A DNA stretch of 64,000 bases from Xiphias gladius (GCF_016859285.1 NC_053412.1:2964789-3028788), one strand, 5' to 3'; counted from the first letter of the stretch, positions 12,050 through 26,158 are shown. Notes: generated by a model from the sequence alone, not told the origin. Translations and numbers: made by a program.

Positions 12050-15000
12050 TCGTACCCCGGCAGTTTGGTTTATCCAGACTGCATCTGTGATATCCGTGAA
12101 ATGTTCGGCCTAGTTCTACTGCCGCAACACTTTGCTGCTCTCACTATAACTCGCCATCTTAAAGGGAGAATTCACTCTTGAAGCAGCTCAACATTTTCAG
12201 GCCCGTTTTCGCTGTTCGGTCTAGCGTTGCTCTTACTCACGCGGCTGTCGCATTGTCAATGGCGTGACGAGATGCCTCCGACACAGCAGGAAATTTCCGA
12301 GCCACGTTAATTGTGAACGTCTTCTATTTCTTTTCTAGGGCGCCATCTTGCACCAAAGTTCAACAGCCGCACACGGAGAGGAAAGGCACAGATAGCGGCT
12401 GCTACACCAACAGTAGCCTCAATAGATCCGAATGCCGTGCATTCTGCTTCTACTTTTTCATTTCTCTTGCTCTCTCCACCTACACATGTAACCCATAGAT
12501 GGATTAAAACACTCTCAGTCTCTTTACACGCCCAAACGCCCACCTTTGTTGGAAAGCAACAAGTTGTGTTCGTTCTCTGAGGGCTGTCAAAAGGCATTCT
12601 GGGAGACCGCAGAAGTCACTAACTAGAAGAGACAGGTGGAGGCAAAGTGGGTTCACTAGGAGAGTAAATAACTCCTAGAAATGCAACGAATATCACAGAC
12701 TGACAAGATCTGAAACAGTATCCCACAAAGGATGTTCCTCTTTGATTACCACACCGTGGATCAAGAAAAATCCGCTTCCTCTTCCAACACAGCGACTCTG
12801 CTGCAGACCTCTAACGTGACAGGCAACCTCGGGCATCTGTGATCTCGAGTCAACGAGGCAGACTGCAACAACAGGCCATCTTAGGCTCCGCCGTTCCAAA
12901 AATATGACAGAGAGCATGCATTCAAATTCAGGCAGACGTCGAACAGCAACAGTTCTGCGCCTCGGATATCATCAGGGGCAGGGCAGCACCGGGCAGTGAC
13001 AAAACTGGATTGACAGAGCTGGCTTAACCCCGAGATTCAGACTGTGACCCGGCAGCTCATATAGGAAGAACCTTTAGCAGGAAAAGCGGCCGCGCAGGGC
13101 CGCCAATCATCCACATCGACATCTGCCCTTCGGTAAATTTACTTCGACAATGTGCGTGGTGTTTCTGGCTCCAAGAGTCGAAATGAATCAGAGTGTGCAG
13201 ACCGCTGGCATGGCCCAGTTGTTGTTGTTTTATTGAGCTTTCTGTTTCCTCCCTCCGTCCTGGAAACGGTTTTGCTGAGCGCGCATGTTCTTTTTCAGCA
13301 GCACCGTGCGTCACGTTCATGCAGTGGGACCCTGCTTTTACACCTGGGAGCTGCCCTGCACGGCAACTACTGTCGGTCACGGGGAACCTAACAAGTCCTT
13401 GGACGAATATCTGATAAAGTTTTGACAGACAAGATCCCCTATATTATATAAATAATGGATGATGAAGCTGCTTTGTTTTCCTAAACGTGATTAAAAAACT
13501 GACTGTGATGGTACTGACGTTTATTGACCCCTGCAACGTTGCTATGGAAACTCAAGCTATGGAACCAAGCATTCTTCAAACTCCCAAATCTTTATTTTTT
13601 TTTAATTTAAATTTAAATCATTAACTTTCCAAAGATACCAAATGTGTCAGATTGAATTACAGAGAAATGTGTAAAAAATAATGATCAATACATCTAAGAA
13701 TTTTTGCATCTAACAGGGAGTAACCATAAAATGGCGACTTGGGCTTGAATATTTCCCTAAACACAAGAAATCTTTAGCTTCCATGAATAGCTGCGACAAA
13801 CAGACATCAGATATGTGTGATACTGTCAAACAGCATGGAAAACAGTATTTTTAACTTAATGCTTTTGCCCTCATTTTTTGTGCTTGGTTGTGCACTTCCC
13901 TGACTCTTCCAGTTGGACAATTTGAGAAATGTGGCACAAGAAAAGAAAAAAAAAAGAAGGGAAAAAGGATAATGTGCCACCTCACAGGGGTTTTACATGC
14001 GGGACTATTTCTGGGATTGGAGCAGTAACTTCCCGGAGCCTCCGCAGGTCGCCCCCTGTAGCACCTGTTAAATCCAATTAAAGTTCTTTGCGCTATGCTA
14101 AGCTAGTGGGTTGCTTGCTGTAGCTTTAGCCTGAACAGACAGGTATAAGACTGATGTCAATCTTGTCATCTAACTCCCCACGAGAATCGAATGACCATTT
14201 TTCAAAATTGCCAAACTCTTCCTTGAATTTCAAATGTTTACTTGGCAGCTGCTTCAGCCCAACTAGAAGAAAAACGTGACCGTTCGGTTTCTATTTTGCT
14301 GCTCATTTCTTTTTTTTTTTGCTCAAAGCCGCCGAACCAGAATGTTCATTTAGTTGGATTGGAGGTCAGTTTCAACGCCAACCCAAACAAGCACAAAATC
14401 CTAAAATACAGGGCTTTGGCGTGGTAAAAAAAATTGTAGTATGAAAGCCCTGTGAACTGTTCCTGATATCAGGGACATATTTCAGTCTTGAACGATGCAG
14501 ACAGCAACTAAAGATGTCTCGTCTTGTCTCAACATCTAATCAATCTCACCCTGTTTGGCTCAAGAAAGCGAGCCAAACTTAAACAGTGCGCTGACGCTGT
14601 GTAGGTCTCCGGTTTCCAAGTTGCCACATCTCCAGCTCTGGTATTTCCCTGCTCACGTCTATCACTCTCCTACGTTTAATGGGCTAAATGAGAGCAGAGT
14701 GGGAAAGCATCAGGGCCTGAACACAATGGAAGGCAGTAACTGATGTGCTCCATTTAGCACATCTAATTTGACATTTCTGTGGAGGAACTGCAGGCGGTAG
14801 ATTTGACGCTTCAGCAGCGCTGCCGCCTGCATCCCAACACGGAGAAAGGAAGAGCAACTTGATTACATTTTCTGGTAGCAGCCTGTTCAACAGTGTGAGA
14901 CAAGCTAAATGATAAAATGCTTGCTCTCTGGCAACTTCCAAGTTTAGAATGCAGTCTTGCTGTATGTATGTACCATGTTAGTTGTTAATCATCCATTTGT

Positions 15001-18000
15001 TGCTGTCCTGTTATCGGCATGCCCCCCGGATGAGAGAAATCAAGAAATCAGCCCTTTTCTCTGGAGCAGACACATTATGGCTGTCTTGCTCACCCCTCTT
15101 TCTAACTCCTCATATCTAAATAACACATCGGATCACTTGTCATTGCCTTACAAAATGACCCATGCAAACTTTTTCTGACGTGGTGTCCTATCTGCAGCAC
15201 AACATGCCGGCAAGTCCTCGTAACTTAGTGAGGCAACACTTTGAATCTTTGTCAGTGCCTTTCCAAACAGTCCATTTCAAAGTTTCAAAAACGGTCCGTA
15301 TAAGTCTTCTCTGATCGGCCACTGCTACAGTTAAGTTTGGTTTACATTCGGTAACACTACTTAGTAAAGGTTGAGGAAAGAACATGGTCACGGTTAAAAC
15401 AGATCCATGTTGACTGTTCGTAGGGGGCGGGATGAAGACTGCAGCCTCTGGTGTCAAAGTCAGACGGTTTGTTCTTCCAGATTCTGCCCTGACCTCCTCA
15501 AGAAGGGCCGTGTTCGCACAGACCAACAGTGCTGCACTCGATCCTGAGATCGAACCGGGGATGTCGCAGCCACACGTTATGCAACTTGACCACGGGGGTA
15601 CCAGGATCCCCTCGTGAAAGCGTGCTTTTTTTCTATTTAGCCCGTGTGAATACGGAGAAAAAAAATGATCGCTGCCTTCCAGACCTTCAGGTTCGTAAGA
15701 TCCTTCCTCACAAGATTATAAACCTCTTTAACAGCCATTTACGCCCTGACTGCGATTTTAAAAACGCTCACATGACCCAGGGCGGACTCACAACCCCGAA
15801 CGTGACCTCAAGAACCCTCAAAGTGTAAACAACCCTACAGGGGTGAAACTTATGGGACCTCCCACCAAGTCGAGTTGCTCCTGACGTAACTCTCTTCCCA
15901 GTCTTATTGGATCTTGTTTAGTTGTCTCGCCGGCACCTGAAGTAATATGCCCACAACGACACAACGCTGTCAGGTTTTGCAGCAAAACAACAGCACAACT
16001 TAAACTTAAATTGATCCAGCATTGATGAATCCAGATCCTGAGTGAATGACTATTCATTTTATTACAAATGATCCGGCAGTCCTGTGCCTCAATAAATGCA
16101 CTATAATCATCATAGAGGCGTCTCACACAGCTACTACAGAAATAAAACAACAAATATATCTAAGGCATGCAACTGCTGCACTGCATCACAATGCATCTGA
16201 GGGGAAAACGATGCAGCCGTCATTCATTCTCTCATTTGAAATGAATGAGTTTCCAGCAGCAAGCAGAGCCTGGGCGACGGGGCTGCTCCTGCTGCTTTTC
16301 TAACCCAGAACCAAAGCAGCATCGGGGAGGCTGAAACGAAAATTGCCTCAGCCTCGCATCAGTTGAGGCGTCAGAGCGATCCGCAGCCCACATTTCTGTG
16401 TGTTAGCTCCGCAAAAAACCGCAGATCAAAAGCAAGAGCAGATTCTCTTTTCTCGGACATCATAAGCCTTTAAATAGCAGTGTGCCTGATTCAGAGGCAC
16501 TCACCACGGGACTAAGTTGAGAACATGGCCACTGTCCAGGCATAATTAAGAGCAAGGGAACAGACAGACTCCCATTTTGACGGGATAGAAAGAAGCGTAA
16601 AAATAACAGCGGAGAACAGAGACAGACAGAGCGATGGAGGCGGCGTTCTCGCCGCAGCTGCAAGTGTCTCTATCACGATCTTCCCCCCGTCAACATGTAA
16701 CACGAATCCGATTCTCAATTAGTGTCAACAGCAAAAAGTTAGCGGCAGAGAAATGGACGTCGACTTCTCTGGCTGTCAGTTCACATCAGTGTTCCGCGCC
16801 CAAATCAAAACGCGCCGGTTTTTTCTGAGGATTAATTAAACTCACCATCGTGTAACCAGAGACAACTGACAGAACTGTCGTCGCACTGGCTCAGCAGCGA
16901 CAGCAAGAAGGACAGAGGGGCGAAATTCTGGGGAGAAAAAGGGAAATACCGGAGTGAAATATTCGGGGAGACGCTTCAGTTTAGTCAGAACCCGAAGGCA
17001 CAAACTGTGGTGGAACGTGTGACAGACAAGCAAAAGAAACGGCAACAAATTCCCACTTTTATAACACCGCTGTCAGTTCATACAGAGCTCTATTCACGTG
17101 GGAATAACTCTGCCCGGTGACCTCGTGTGATTCATAATAACGGCAGAAGTTGTCTCCGTTCTTAATACTGTTCAAATCTGCCATAAAAATTCCACCGGAA
17201 GTTCCAAACGACGTTTCACTAAATGCAGAAGTAAACTAATACATTTGGTCCATTTGGCGTGAATGACTCGATAACACCTCAGTGTTTTGTTTTGGGTTTT
17301 TTTCATGCAATTTTTTTTCTGTGCTCCGGATTTTTCTCAGTAAATTCGGGTGAATCACAGACTTCAAACCACAAAGAGGCGGAAAATGACTGCAAAGGAG
17401 ATACAGAGCGGCCGCAGAGACACTCAAATCGACCGCAAAGGGACCCAAGACAGCTACAAAGAGACACACAATGACTACAGAGATGCAGAATGACCACATG
17501 GTCCAGTCATTTGTTGTACTTTGAGTCTCTGGGGTCTTGTTCCTATGTAGGAGGGGTCCAGGGGTCCGAGTCCAGGGAACCATTGCCTCATACTTTGTCC
17601 ATGCTTGTGGGCTATTTAGACTTACAAATACCGGCTATTTATTAATCTAATTTCATATTAGAGTATTTATTACACTGAATAAATACCGGAACTATTAACA
17701 ACGTGTAGTTTGTTTTGGCACAAAGCAGGACTTTAAATTTCTTAACACGCATTAGCTCATTTCACAAATGTACCCCCCTTCTCCGAGTCCCTCATTCAAA
17801 GGTCTCTACACCTTTCTTGGAGGTGGTAAATTATTAAGTTAGTGGAGTGTGTGTGTGTGTGTGTGCCATGGGGTCCTCAGACAATTCCAGTCCAGTGTGA
17901 ACTGGATACATGAATAACATCCTGGAGCAGGTGAGGTTCATTCATCCAAGGAAGATAAGATATGAGCTCTAGGAAAAAAAAAAAGCAGGAAGACACAGAC

Positions 18001-18060
18001 ACAGGACCAGAACCAGCAGGACAGATCAAAGGTGAACGAGCTGAGTGAGCGATTGACCGA
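12050..18060. other. Intronic sequence without recognised gene
   Basis: Mostly unremarkable AT-rich sequence with short open frames that resemble nothing known. A GT microsatellite lies near 17,848-17,867. The segment AGGTCGCCCCCTGTAGCACC near 14,047 reads on the minus strand as a weak CTCF-like core. Confidence 0.4.
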
Positions 18061-18098
18061 GAGAGGGGGGGCGACAGAAAACTCCCCTGCACCCTTAC

Positions 18099-18302
18099 CT
18101 GCTCTTTGACAGAGGCCAGGAGGTTGGTGGTGGTGGTGGTGGTGGCGGCGGCGCCGCCGCCGGCGTCCGGCAGCAGGCCGCGATCGCTTGGCCCCTCTCT
18201 GACCGCCATGGGCCCTTCCCCCGCTGCGTCCCCCTCCTCCATCGCCCGCGCCTCCCCGCTGTAGTCCAGGGCCGGCCGGCCGCCGAGGCGCCCTCTCTGA
18301 CC
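18099..18302 (-). CDS. pkp4: pkp4-like delta-catenin, first recognisable coding exon
   Basis: The reading frame ends in TTTTTTNLLASVKEQ directly before a GTAAGG donor. LASVKEQ followed by ELQF (exon at 2,028) is the unmistakable N-terminal signature of PKP4/CTNND2. The most likely start is the ATG at 18,242-18,240 (MEEGDAAGEGP), giving 48 residues in this exon. The frame is open upstream to a good CAG acceptor at 18,303, so a start in an earlier exon is possible. The exon contains a Gly-Gly-Ala-Ala-Ala-Thr run encoded by GGT/GGC triplets (18,122-18,172). Human PKP4 also has a short Thr-rich stretch just before ILASVKEQ. Confidence 0.8.
18122..18172. repeat. GGT/GGC trinucleotide run in pkp4 exon
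   Basis: Six or so GGT triplets followed by GGCGGCGGCGCCGCCGCCGG, which is nearly self-complementary. On the minus strand it encodes Gly-Gly-Ala-Ala-Ala followed by six Thr. It is a candidate length polymorphism. Confidence 0.75.
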
Positions 18303-19423
18303 CTGCGGAAAGGACTGCAAGCCGGTCAGGATGTGGAATCACACCGTCGTACCCCCGGGAGCCTCCGAGTGTGTCAGCGTGTGAGTTTACAGAGACCGTA
18401 TCGGATGTTGACCTACTATGATCTTCCTGCAGGGATTCACGCTGACCTTATGTCTTTCGAGCGGGGCACTCGCAGCGAATTCACGGCGACCTCAACCACA
18501 TTCGCCATAACATCCCCACAATACTCGCGGAGGCTCTCAGTGAGAGTGAGGCTTTTTATGCACTTGCAGTATCTGTGACTGTAGGGATTCATAACGAGGC
18601 TCGATGAGAGCTCAATAGGCTAATAGTGCTTTGTTATAGGTATATGCATACATTATATATGTGTGTGTGTGTGTGTGTGTATAATCTGCCATGGTATTAT
18701 TGTGGGGCTATCAAGTGGGATTTAACCCTTCACAGACGCATGTAATTGCACATTTCCCCATGAGAACAGTTGCAACACTTTTAGCTGAGAGGTTATGCAT
18801 TGCATTTGCAGCTCTGCACGCGGAAGGCATTTAGCCGCATGTCACGTCCGTGATTTTTGTTTTCCCTGTTCCAGCTCGAGCCGTCTAGCCTTCACCGTAC
18901 GTTACACGCAGCCCGTCCGTCAAAACGTGCACATCAATCACTCAGCCACCGTCCGGCAAAACCAAGGACGAGGTCACACCGACTCACCGGACCGGAGACC
19001 GGGGAGCAGGGCTGCACTCGAACCGAGCCTCCCTCCTTGTGTCCGTGCTTGGTTCACGCAAGCCGAGCTGCCCGCCCGCAAGCGGCTGCGGCTGTCAGTG
19101 CGACTCACCGGCCAGATGTTGCTGTTAGAAGCAGGCCACAGCTGGCTCGATCCGTCCTGTTACGCATCCATCCTCCTCCCACAGGCGGCCGTGACAGCCT
19201 CTACATTTCCCACGCGCCGACGCGACAAATAAACAAAACAAACAGCAAACAGTCCCGCGCACGTCCGCACACTCCTCGCGCAGTATATTATACTTAAGTG
19301 TTTGTTTGTTTTTTTTACCCCGTGCGGGGGTTTCAGAGCACCCAACTACCCCTTGCGTCCGCGCGGCACCCAACCACCCACCCACCAGCCAACCCGCCCA
19401 GCCACTATTAACGATCAGCGGCG

Positions 19424-19431
19424 TGACGTCA
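19424..19431. promoter_or_regulatory. Palindromic CRE (TGACGTCA)
   Basis: A perfect eight-base cAMP-response element in the CpG-rich region, the kind bound by CREB/ATF proteins. Function is inferred from motif and setting only. Confidence 0.4.
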
Positions 19432-19609
19432 CCTTGCGGCTGTGGATCGGTTTTTCTCGATACGGGAATCGATCAAGCGCCGATGCGGCGCTGCGCGCGT
19501 CGCTGCTGGAGCTGCGGAAGCCGTGCTCCGTGGGATGCGGCGCGGCTGCTCCGTGCCAACGGAGCCGCTGGAGGGGGAAGGATGCAGCCCGCAGCGGCCG
19601 CCACCGCGC

Positions 19610-19610
<1 letters not shown>

Positions 19611-19650
<40 letters not shown>
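19611..19650. repeat. GT microsatellite
   Basis: About 20 GT units directly following a CGCGCGCGTGTG stretch; alternating purine-pyrimidine sequence able to adopt Z-DNA. Confidence 0.9.
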
Positions 19651-19652
<2 letters not shown>

Positions 19653-19799
19653 TCCGTGCGAGTGCGTTTTCCTGTGTGCTCTCCTCTACATACACGGCTG
19701 GAGGCCTGACTGGTCCTCAGGGGGTTTCCCAGAAGAAAATCTAGCAGTTAAGTTTAAGAGGTACTTCGGTATAAATTATGGAAGCTCATTTACGCCAAG

Positions 19800-22700
19800 A
19801 TATTCTTTTCGTTAGAAATGATTTAAAATATACATATATATATATATGCTGATAAAAAATTATGAAATACCAAGTCAACATTACAGCTAACATCAGGTTA
19901 ACATTTTATTTTTTATAAAACTTTATATTTTTCTTTCTTCTTTTTGAATTGATTTTTCATCTGCTCTTTAATATTTTGTGAATCACTTTGAGCTGCGTTT
20001 GGCATAAAGGAAAATTGCTGCAGAGATAAACAAGTTATTATTGTTTTTGATAATAAATCTAACTGTAGGCCACTGAGGCAAAAAAAAACTAAGTCGAAGT
20101 TACGAGACACTTAGTCAAAAATTTGACACCGATTCAGGAATAGAGCTGAAATGATGAACAGATTAATCGATGGTCCATCCTCAGAATATGAATGTGCTAC
20201 TGTTTTGATGATTCATCATAGGAGTCATTTATAAGATGAATCAGCTCACCCGGTGTAAGGGCTTTGTTTCGTACAATTGCAAAATGATCAGATGCTAAAT
20301 CAAACTATTGATTAAATAATTAAAAATTATGAGCTTGTGTCAAACTTTAGACTTCTTATGTGCTACCTCATAACGACGACCGAAATGAACCCTCATATCT
20401 CATCGTTTTCACCTACACTTACCTTTTCAGGCTTAATGTTTCCTTTAGTTTTGTTTTCCCTCTGGGAATGTGCTTCCTCAAATCAATTCGAATTTTTTTT
20501 TAGCTGCATGACCATGCAAATGTCATGTAGCACTGACAAAGTCATTGCGTTACCTATCTCAAGCAAATTGTCTGCGGGTTCCTTTTTTAATGCCATGGTG
20601 AAATAAGTGGAAACCAAAAGCAGGGCGAAACCGTGACAGACGTAGCTAGAACATGTTTGACAGCGCAAAAAAAACAACAAAACAAAACAAAAAAAAAAAC
20701 AGATGTATGGTCCTGTAAATGTCCTTGGACTCAAGGACTGGTTCACCCAAAGTGCAACGACTGTCCTGCTCACTCAGACTGTGAACAGTCTCTTTGCTAG
20801 AGTAGCTCCAATGAAAACTGTTGAAATGGGACGGTAAACTGCTTCAGGAAAGAAATCTTGTTGATTTCTTTTATAAATGTTATTTTCAATGCTGTGAACA
20901 CCGGGAATTTAATTCTTTTTATCTTTATTGAATCGAGGTGACAGCAGGAACCGGTATCTCAGAACCGGTACTATTTGCACTGCCAGGGGAACGTTTTTTT
21001 GGGGGAAGTAATTTTGGGGTGAACTGGACCTTTAAGGGAACACTACAGCTGCTGTAGCTGTCAAGTAGAGTTGACACGCGTCAGGTTCTGTTCAGTTTCA
21101 AATGCTTTCGAAGCCCTAATCTGATTTGTCTTAACTGTAAAAACCTTCAGATTTTGAGAAGAAAAGGGGAGGAAGCGCTTTGGTAATGGCTTTTCACATC
21201 AATTCATTTAGTCTGATTGAAAATGAATTAATGTAAATATGGTAATTAGAAAAATCTCATTACTTTGAACCTTGTTAAACAAAAATAAGCTCATTACTTG
21301 GGGTGATGTGTGTATGATGTACCCATACTCGGTGTTAAAATTTGTCTTTTTTTTTTTTTTTGCATAATAAAAGGAGGCTGTATTGAAATAAAATAAACTT
21401 TCAATCTAGAAAGTGCAATTTGGCTTTCGGCTGTTCTAGTTGTACCTACACGTTTAAGAAGAAAAAAAAAACAGTACACGTTCACATGCACATGCCCATT
21501 TATTTAAATGATAATTAGGAGTCTGTGTGCAGTCATCAAGATAAGCAGGGTCTTACACTGAGTTGTGTCAGGTAGGTTTCTCCTCACTCCAAACACTTGA
21601 GGGATCCTCAGTTTAAAAGCTGCCTTCTTCACTCCCCTCTGGTACATTTGCATTTAAAAATGAACTATTACCACCAGCAGATGAAAAAAAAAAAGCATGG
21701 GGGGGGGGGCACACGAGTGACAAGACTTCAGGGGAGGACTTTGCAAAGCTAAGCCTCTAAAAGGTTCCCTCTACTGGTATGTAAACTGATAACGCCACCA
21801 GCTCAAGGGGAGAAGGAGGAGGAAACTGAACGGAACACTAGTTTTAAATGTAAATACTGTACCTGAATATTTAACAGTTCATCGAAAATAAACCCGTTCT
21901 TCAATGCAAACAATATCAAAAAAGATGATACATTTGCCATCCCTTGTATCGCAAAATAAAACCCAATCTCACTAAACACAGTAAAGCGGCAGGTTTTGGA
22001 ACGACACTTGACACCTATCAATACCAGATATAGATAAAATGATGCTTAAATATGATGCTTTAATATTAAATGATGCTTAAATTTGTGCTGAGAAAACCGA
22101 CAACCAGACAGTTAAACATGACACATCTCTTGTAAGAGCTTAAGTTAAATTCTTCCTCAAACGAGAGTCTGTCACTGCTGCATCATTTTTGACTCGCGGG
22201 TGATGAACGTGTGTTGGATTTATTAGGACCCCAGTACATCGTTCCTATCCTCTTCATTTGAACAGCATTTTATTCTATGGACAAACGTCCCTCGTAGGAT
22301 GAGGATTTTACTGTCACAGTCTGCTTCACCCTGCACTACGGCAGAGCTCCAAATCGCACTTAAATAAAAGTTAAATAATAAGTTAAATAAAATTTTAAAA
22401 AAACCACAAAAAAAAAAACCAATATGGCTTCTAAACTGACCAGTTTGACAACATCTAATTTTTTAGTAATACCAGAGGTTGTGACAGTGTTTCAAAAGCC
22501 ATCTCTCTGTCAACAGGGATCAACAAGTTATTTAAGACTTTTTAAGACCTTTTTTAACGCCACATATAATGGAATTTAAAACCGGTTTTCCTCTCATACT
22601 GGGCAAAGTATGACGGAAAACCAGTAGGAACGATACTGTATCTCTACGCCACATCGTTTTCAGCACTTCCCAGCAGCCTACAAAAATAATTCCTAATGAT

Positions 22701-23400
22701 ATAATTATATTAAAGAAAACTGGATCAGTGGCGGTAAACAGGTGGATGGATTAACCAATTAAAATGACCACTAAAACACACGAGCCTCCCACCGTATAGC
22801 AGCAGTAGCGACTGTGTTTGCTAGAGTTTTGATGGTGCCGACTGAAACTCCACAAAAAAAAAAAAAAAGAAGGACTGAGTTTAAGTTCATAGGTGTGGAA
22901 CGTGTCCCGACAGCCAGCAACTGGACTCGAAAACATTTTATAATTAGCATTACTGCCTACAGCAGCCAACAGAAAATATTTAAGACTTTTGCAAATGAAA
23001 TTTAAGACTTTTTCAAATACATTCTAAAGCAAACCGAATTCACCAGTTTCCTTTTTTTTCCCTTTGTTTTTGCATTTATCTGGGTTTCAAACAACACATA
23101 TGAACCTGGCAATAATTTTGTTTGCAATCACTTTCCACGCATCCTCACATTCTGCACTCGTGAATCTGGTACTGAAATTCTCCATAGGATTTATTTTTGT
23201 TTCCATTTCAGTCAGTTTTTTTTACAATTTCCTCTCTATTTGCGTATTTAAGAATATATTTTATAAATATATTAGACTCAATTCTGCTTGTTACTTGTTA
23301 CTGGAGATATTTCTCAGGATGTATTTCCCACAGATAAAATTAAATTTAAAACAAAATATGTAAAATTAAAAAAAAATAACAGTATTGTAAATGTAGAGTC
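19800..23400. other. AT-rich stretch without recognised gene
   Basis: No exon recognised on either strand. A copy of the fish repeat with the ATTAATCGAT tail lies near 20,138-20,330. Homopolymer runs occur at 21,346-21,361 (T), 21,702-21,710 (G) and 22,854-22,868 (A). Confidence 0.5.
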
Positions 23401-23419
23401 AATCTCTATCTCTGATTGG

Positions 23420-26158
23420 CTAGTCCTCCTCTAAGTACATGCGATTGATTATAGGATCCTTCAAGTCACTTGATAAATGTGTTTTATTCTTCACTTTTAT
23501 NNNNNNNNNNNNNNNNNNNNNNNNNNNNNNNNNNNNNNNNNNNNNNNNNNNNNNNNNNNNNNNNNNNNNNNNNNNNNNNNNNNNNNNNNNNNNNNNNNNN
23601 NNNNNNNNNNNNNNNNNNNNNNNNNNNNNNNNNNNNNNNNNNNNNNNNNNNNNNNNNNNNNNNNNNNNNNNNNNNNNNNNNNNNNNNNNNNNNNNNNNNN
23701 NNNNNNNNNNNNNNNNNNNNNNNNNNNNNNNNNNNNNNNNNNNNNNNNNNNNNNNNNNNNNNNNNNNNNNNNNNNNNNNNNNNNNNNNNNNNNNNNNNNN
23801 NNNNNNNNNNNNNNNNNNNNNNNNNNNNNNNNNNNNNNNNNNNNNNNNNNNNNNNNNNNNNNNNNNNNNNNNNNNNNNNNNNNNNNNNNNNNNNNNNNNN
23901 NNNNNNNNNNNNNNNNNNNNNNNNNNNNNNNNNNNNNNNNNNNNNNNNNNNNNNNNNNNNNNNNNNNNNNNNNNNNNNNNNNNNNNNNNNNNNNNNNNNN
24001 TCATGTTAGATTTCTTATTAAGATGTCTAACCAGTGTTCTTACCTCTCTGACTCATCATCTGCAAACCAGTTGGGTGGATTGTAGGGTTTCCATGGTTTA
24101 TCGTCGACATCAACATCATGACTCAACAGCCCTGTGTGGGGGGGTTCAATATTCAAAATGAAACCAAAAAAACCTCCCAACATTTATAAACATTGCATCT
24201 CACCTTTGAAAGCACAATGTGAAATTTAACTGGCAGTCTAGTCAGCTCAGGGGCTAAACAATTACTCAACTACTAAGTAAGTTTAAAATCTGTCTTTTAA
24301 GCAGCCTAGTGAGGATTTACAAAGAATTTCTTCTGTGCTGCCATTTCCTATCCCCCCTCTATTCTCCTGTTCTGCTACTCTGCTACCGCAGTAGCGACTA
24401 GGAGAAAACATCATGTGGAACTTGACATTGTTTTTTGTTTTGTTTTTTTAGTACAGGAAGTGTCGACATTTACTCAGCAGCAGCTTTTTTTTTTTTCCAG
24501 TTCAGCATATGTCCACAGTTCAAGCAAGGTAGTTGCTGCCAAAAAACTCCATTGACTAAAAGCACCTGTGTTTCTCAATAGGAGAGGGACACGAGTGTGA
24601 AACCATGGAGAGAAATTAAGATTTTTGTGAAATAATTTGCTGCTTAGCAAAAAACACAAAAAAAAACATTAATTAAAGATAGCAAATCACGTTAAACAAG
24701 TAGTTTACCATTGATTAAAAGCAACACCGTGTTAAATTGACCATTTTTCTGATGAGTCTGTAACTGTGTTTCTCAATAGGAGAAAAGAGCGACCCCTGTC
24801 TTCACTGCTCCTTACCCTGACATAAGCAAGCACCTTTGCTAATGTTAACATAGATTATTAAATAATGAGCCTTGTAAACCTACGTGTGAAGAAAAAAAAA
24901 AGCTATTTTAGTTAACAACTGGAGTTAAGAACCCATTAAAGAAGCCATAAAAGCTAACATTTGCAGACATACCAAGTTAGCCCACGTTGCAGAGGGTTTG
25001 TACCTGCTGAATAGTGTAAAACATTCATGTGGAATTCAGCGTTCAACTTTGCAATGGAGGAGACTTGGTGTGCACAACAAAAAAGACTGTTTTTCCACTG
25101 GTAACTGAAGTCTGCGATGTTGCAGTTTCAGTAAACTAAAGGGGCTGTTACATTTTACCAAAATGCATTAAAAAAAATAATTTTCGGAATGCTCAAACAA
25201 CAAATCAGCTGGGATGGTTTTTATTTTTCATAATATGACTTCCCCTGTTTCAAATTCTCTAGAATCAACTCTTCAGTCAGAGGCAGCAGCAAGGTTAGTG
25301 ACATTTCTTCATTTACACGTGTAACAGGAGAAATCTGTGTTGTAGCAAAGCAAAAAACTGCCCCTAAATTGATAGAATTGTTACCGAAAGTTAAGAGAAT
25401 ACAATTTACAGGCCAATATGTCAGGTTATAATTGTGATTGTATGAAAATATCTAATACAATCATCTGAAACAGTCTAAAACGACACATTTAAAGTGCAAA
25501 GTATCCTCTACCTTTGTGTCCTCCCTGCTTTGCAAGCTTGGTGTAGTCCGAGTCCGTCTCAAATATCCCAACCCGCCGTCCAGTGGTCCTCTCCATGGGA
25601 GTGCTTTCGTCAGCACTCTGGGACAGACCAGGAATCTGGGAGGTCGGTCCAGTCATGCTACTAGTCACAGCCCCGGGCTTTATGCCTGCAATAAACTAAG
25701 AATTATGTCCGCTGCTTTGCTAGCTTATGTGGCTCCATTTGCAAGCAAAGTAATGGTTCCTTGGCATACACCCTACATGCACTGCTACTGCTCACTGCAT
25801 GTTTAGTCTGTGAGCCCAAAAACCTCTTGCCTGAAGTTATGTTTTCTCATTTTATTGCTGTAGTTTGTGGTTCTAATTTATTTCAGTTAGAAATTTCTTT
25901 CTTTTAGAGATGCTGAATAGTTTTGCTTTGAGTATTCAAGTGTTTTACAGGTGATGGAGCCAGAAAATGTATAAATGCATGATAATATTTATTGTGACTG
26001 AATTTTTCATGACATTTCTGTCATTTTTTGCACTCTTTCTCAAAATGACCTAAAAGACCATTGGGTGTTTAGCAAGATGCCACCAGGCCCCAAGACTTAC
26101 CTCCTGGCTTGGTCCTTCGATGGTTGGGGACAGCGGCGCTCATTTCAGCTGCAGACAT
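23420..26158 (-). CDS. Small C7orf57-related protein
   Basis: Exons: 26,158-26,101, 25,685-25,512, 24,131-24,044, 23,468-23,420. They join in compatible phases (1, 1, 2) to a 122-residue frame starting MSAAEMSAAVPNHRR and ending INRMYLEED. The middle carries SQIPGLSQSADES, FETDSDYTKLAKQGGHKGLL and KPYNPPNWF. These match in order the C7orf57 family pattern (SQIPGLS, ETDSEYVKLAKQGG, LPDWY), a poorly known vertebrate protein. Human C7orf57 is near 295 residues, so this is either a short relative or a model missing exons. The 500-base gap lies in the last intron and could hide an exon. The last exon has a weak acceptor (TTATCAAG) and is the least certain part. The gene is not broken in the visible sequence. 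Function is unknown. Confidence 0.6.
23501..24000. other. Assembly gap (500 N)
   Basis: Exactly 500 undetermined bases, a conventional placeholder size, so the true length is unknown. It lies between the third and fourth exons of the C7orf57-related gene. Confidence 0.98.

Larger units (their letters stand above)
2029..18098 (-). other. Large first coding intron of pkp4 (16 kb)
   Basis: The interval joins two phase-0 exon ends, KEQ at 18,099 and ELQF at 2,028, so it is inferred to be one intron. It contains the entire plus-strand Pim-like kinase gene (5,725-8,984). Other contents are a C-rich minisatellite (9,329-9,680), fish interspersed repeats near 2,606-2,870, 7,450-7,930 and 10,925-11,222, and a CpG-rich block at 11,640-11,960. 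I see no further exon of pkp4 on the minus strand, though small non-coding exons cannot be excluded. Confidence 0.7.
18850..19700 (-). promoter_or_regulatory. CpG-rich region, candidate pkp4 promoter
   Basis: GC- and CpG-rich sequence lies 0.6-1.4 kb upstream of the first recognised pkp4 coding exon. It contains a full palindromic CRE (TGACGTCA) at 19,424-19,431 and a long GT microsatellite at 19,611-19,650. No convincing coding exon is present; the overlapping open frames in three phases reflect composition. Assignment to pkp4 is by position. Confidence 0.4.
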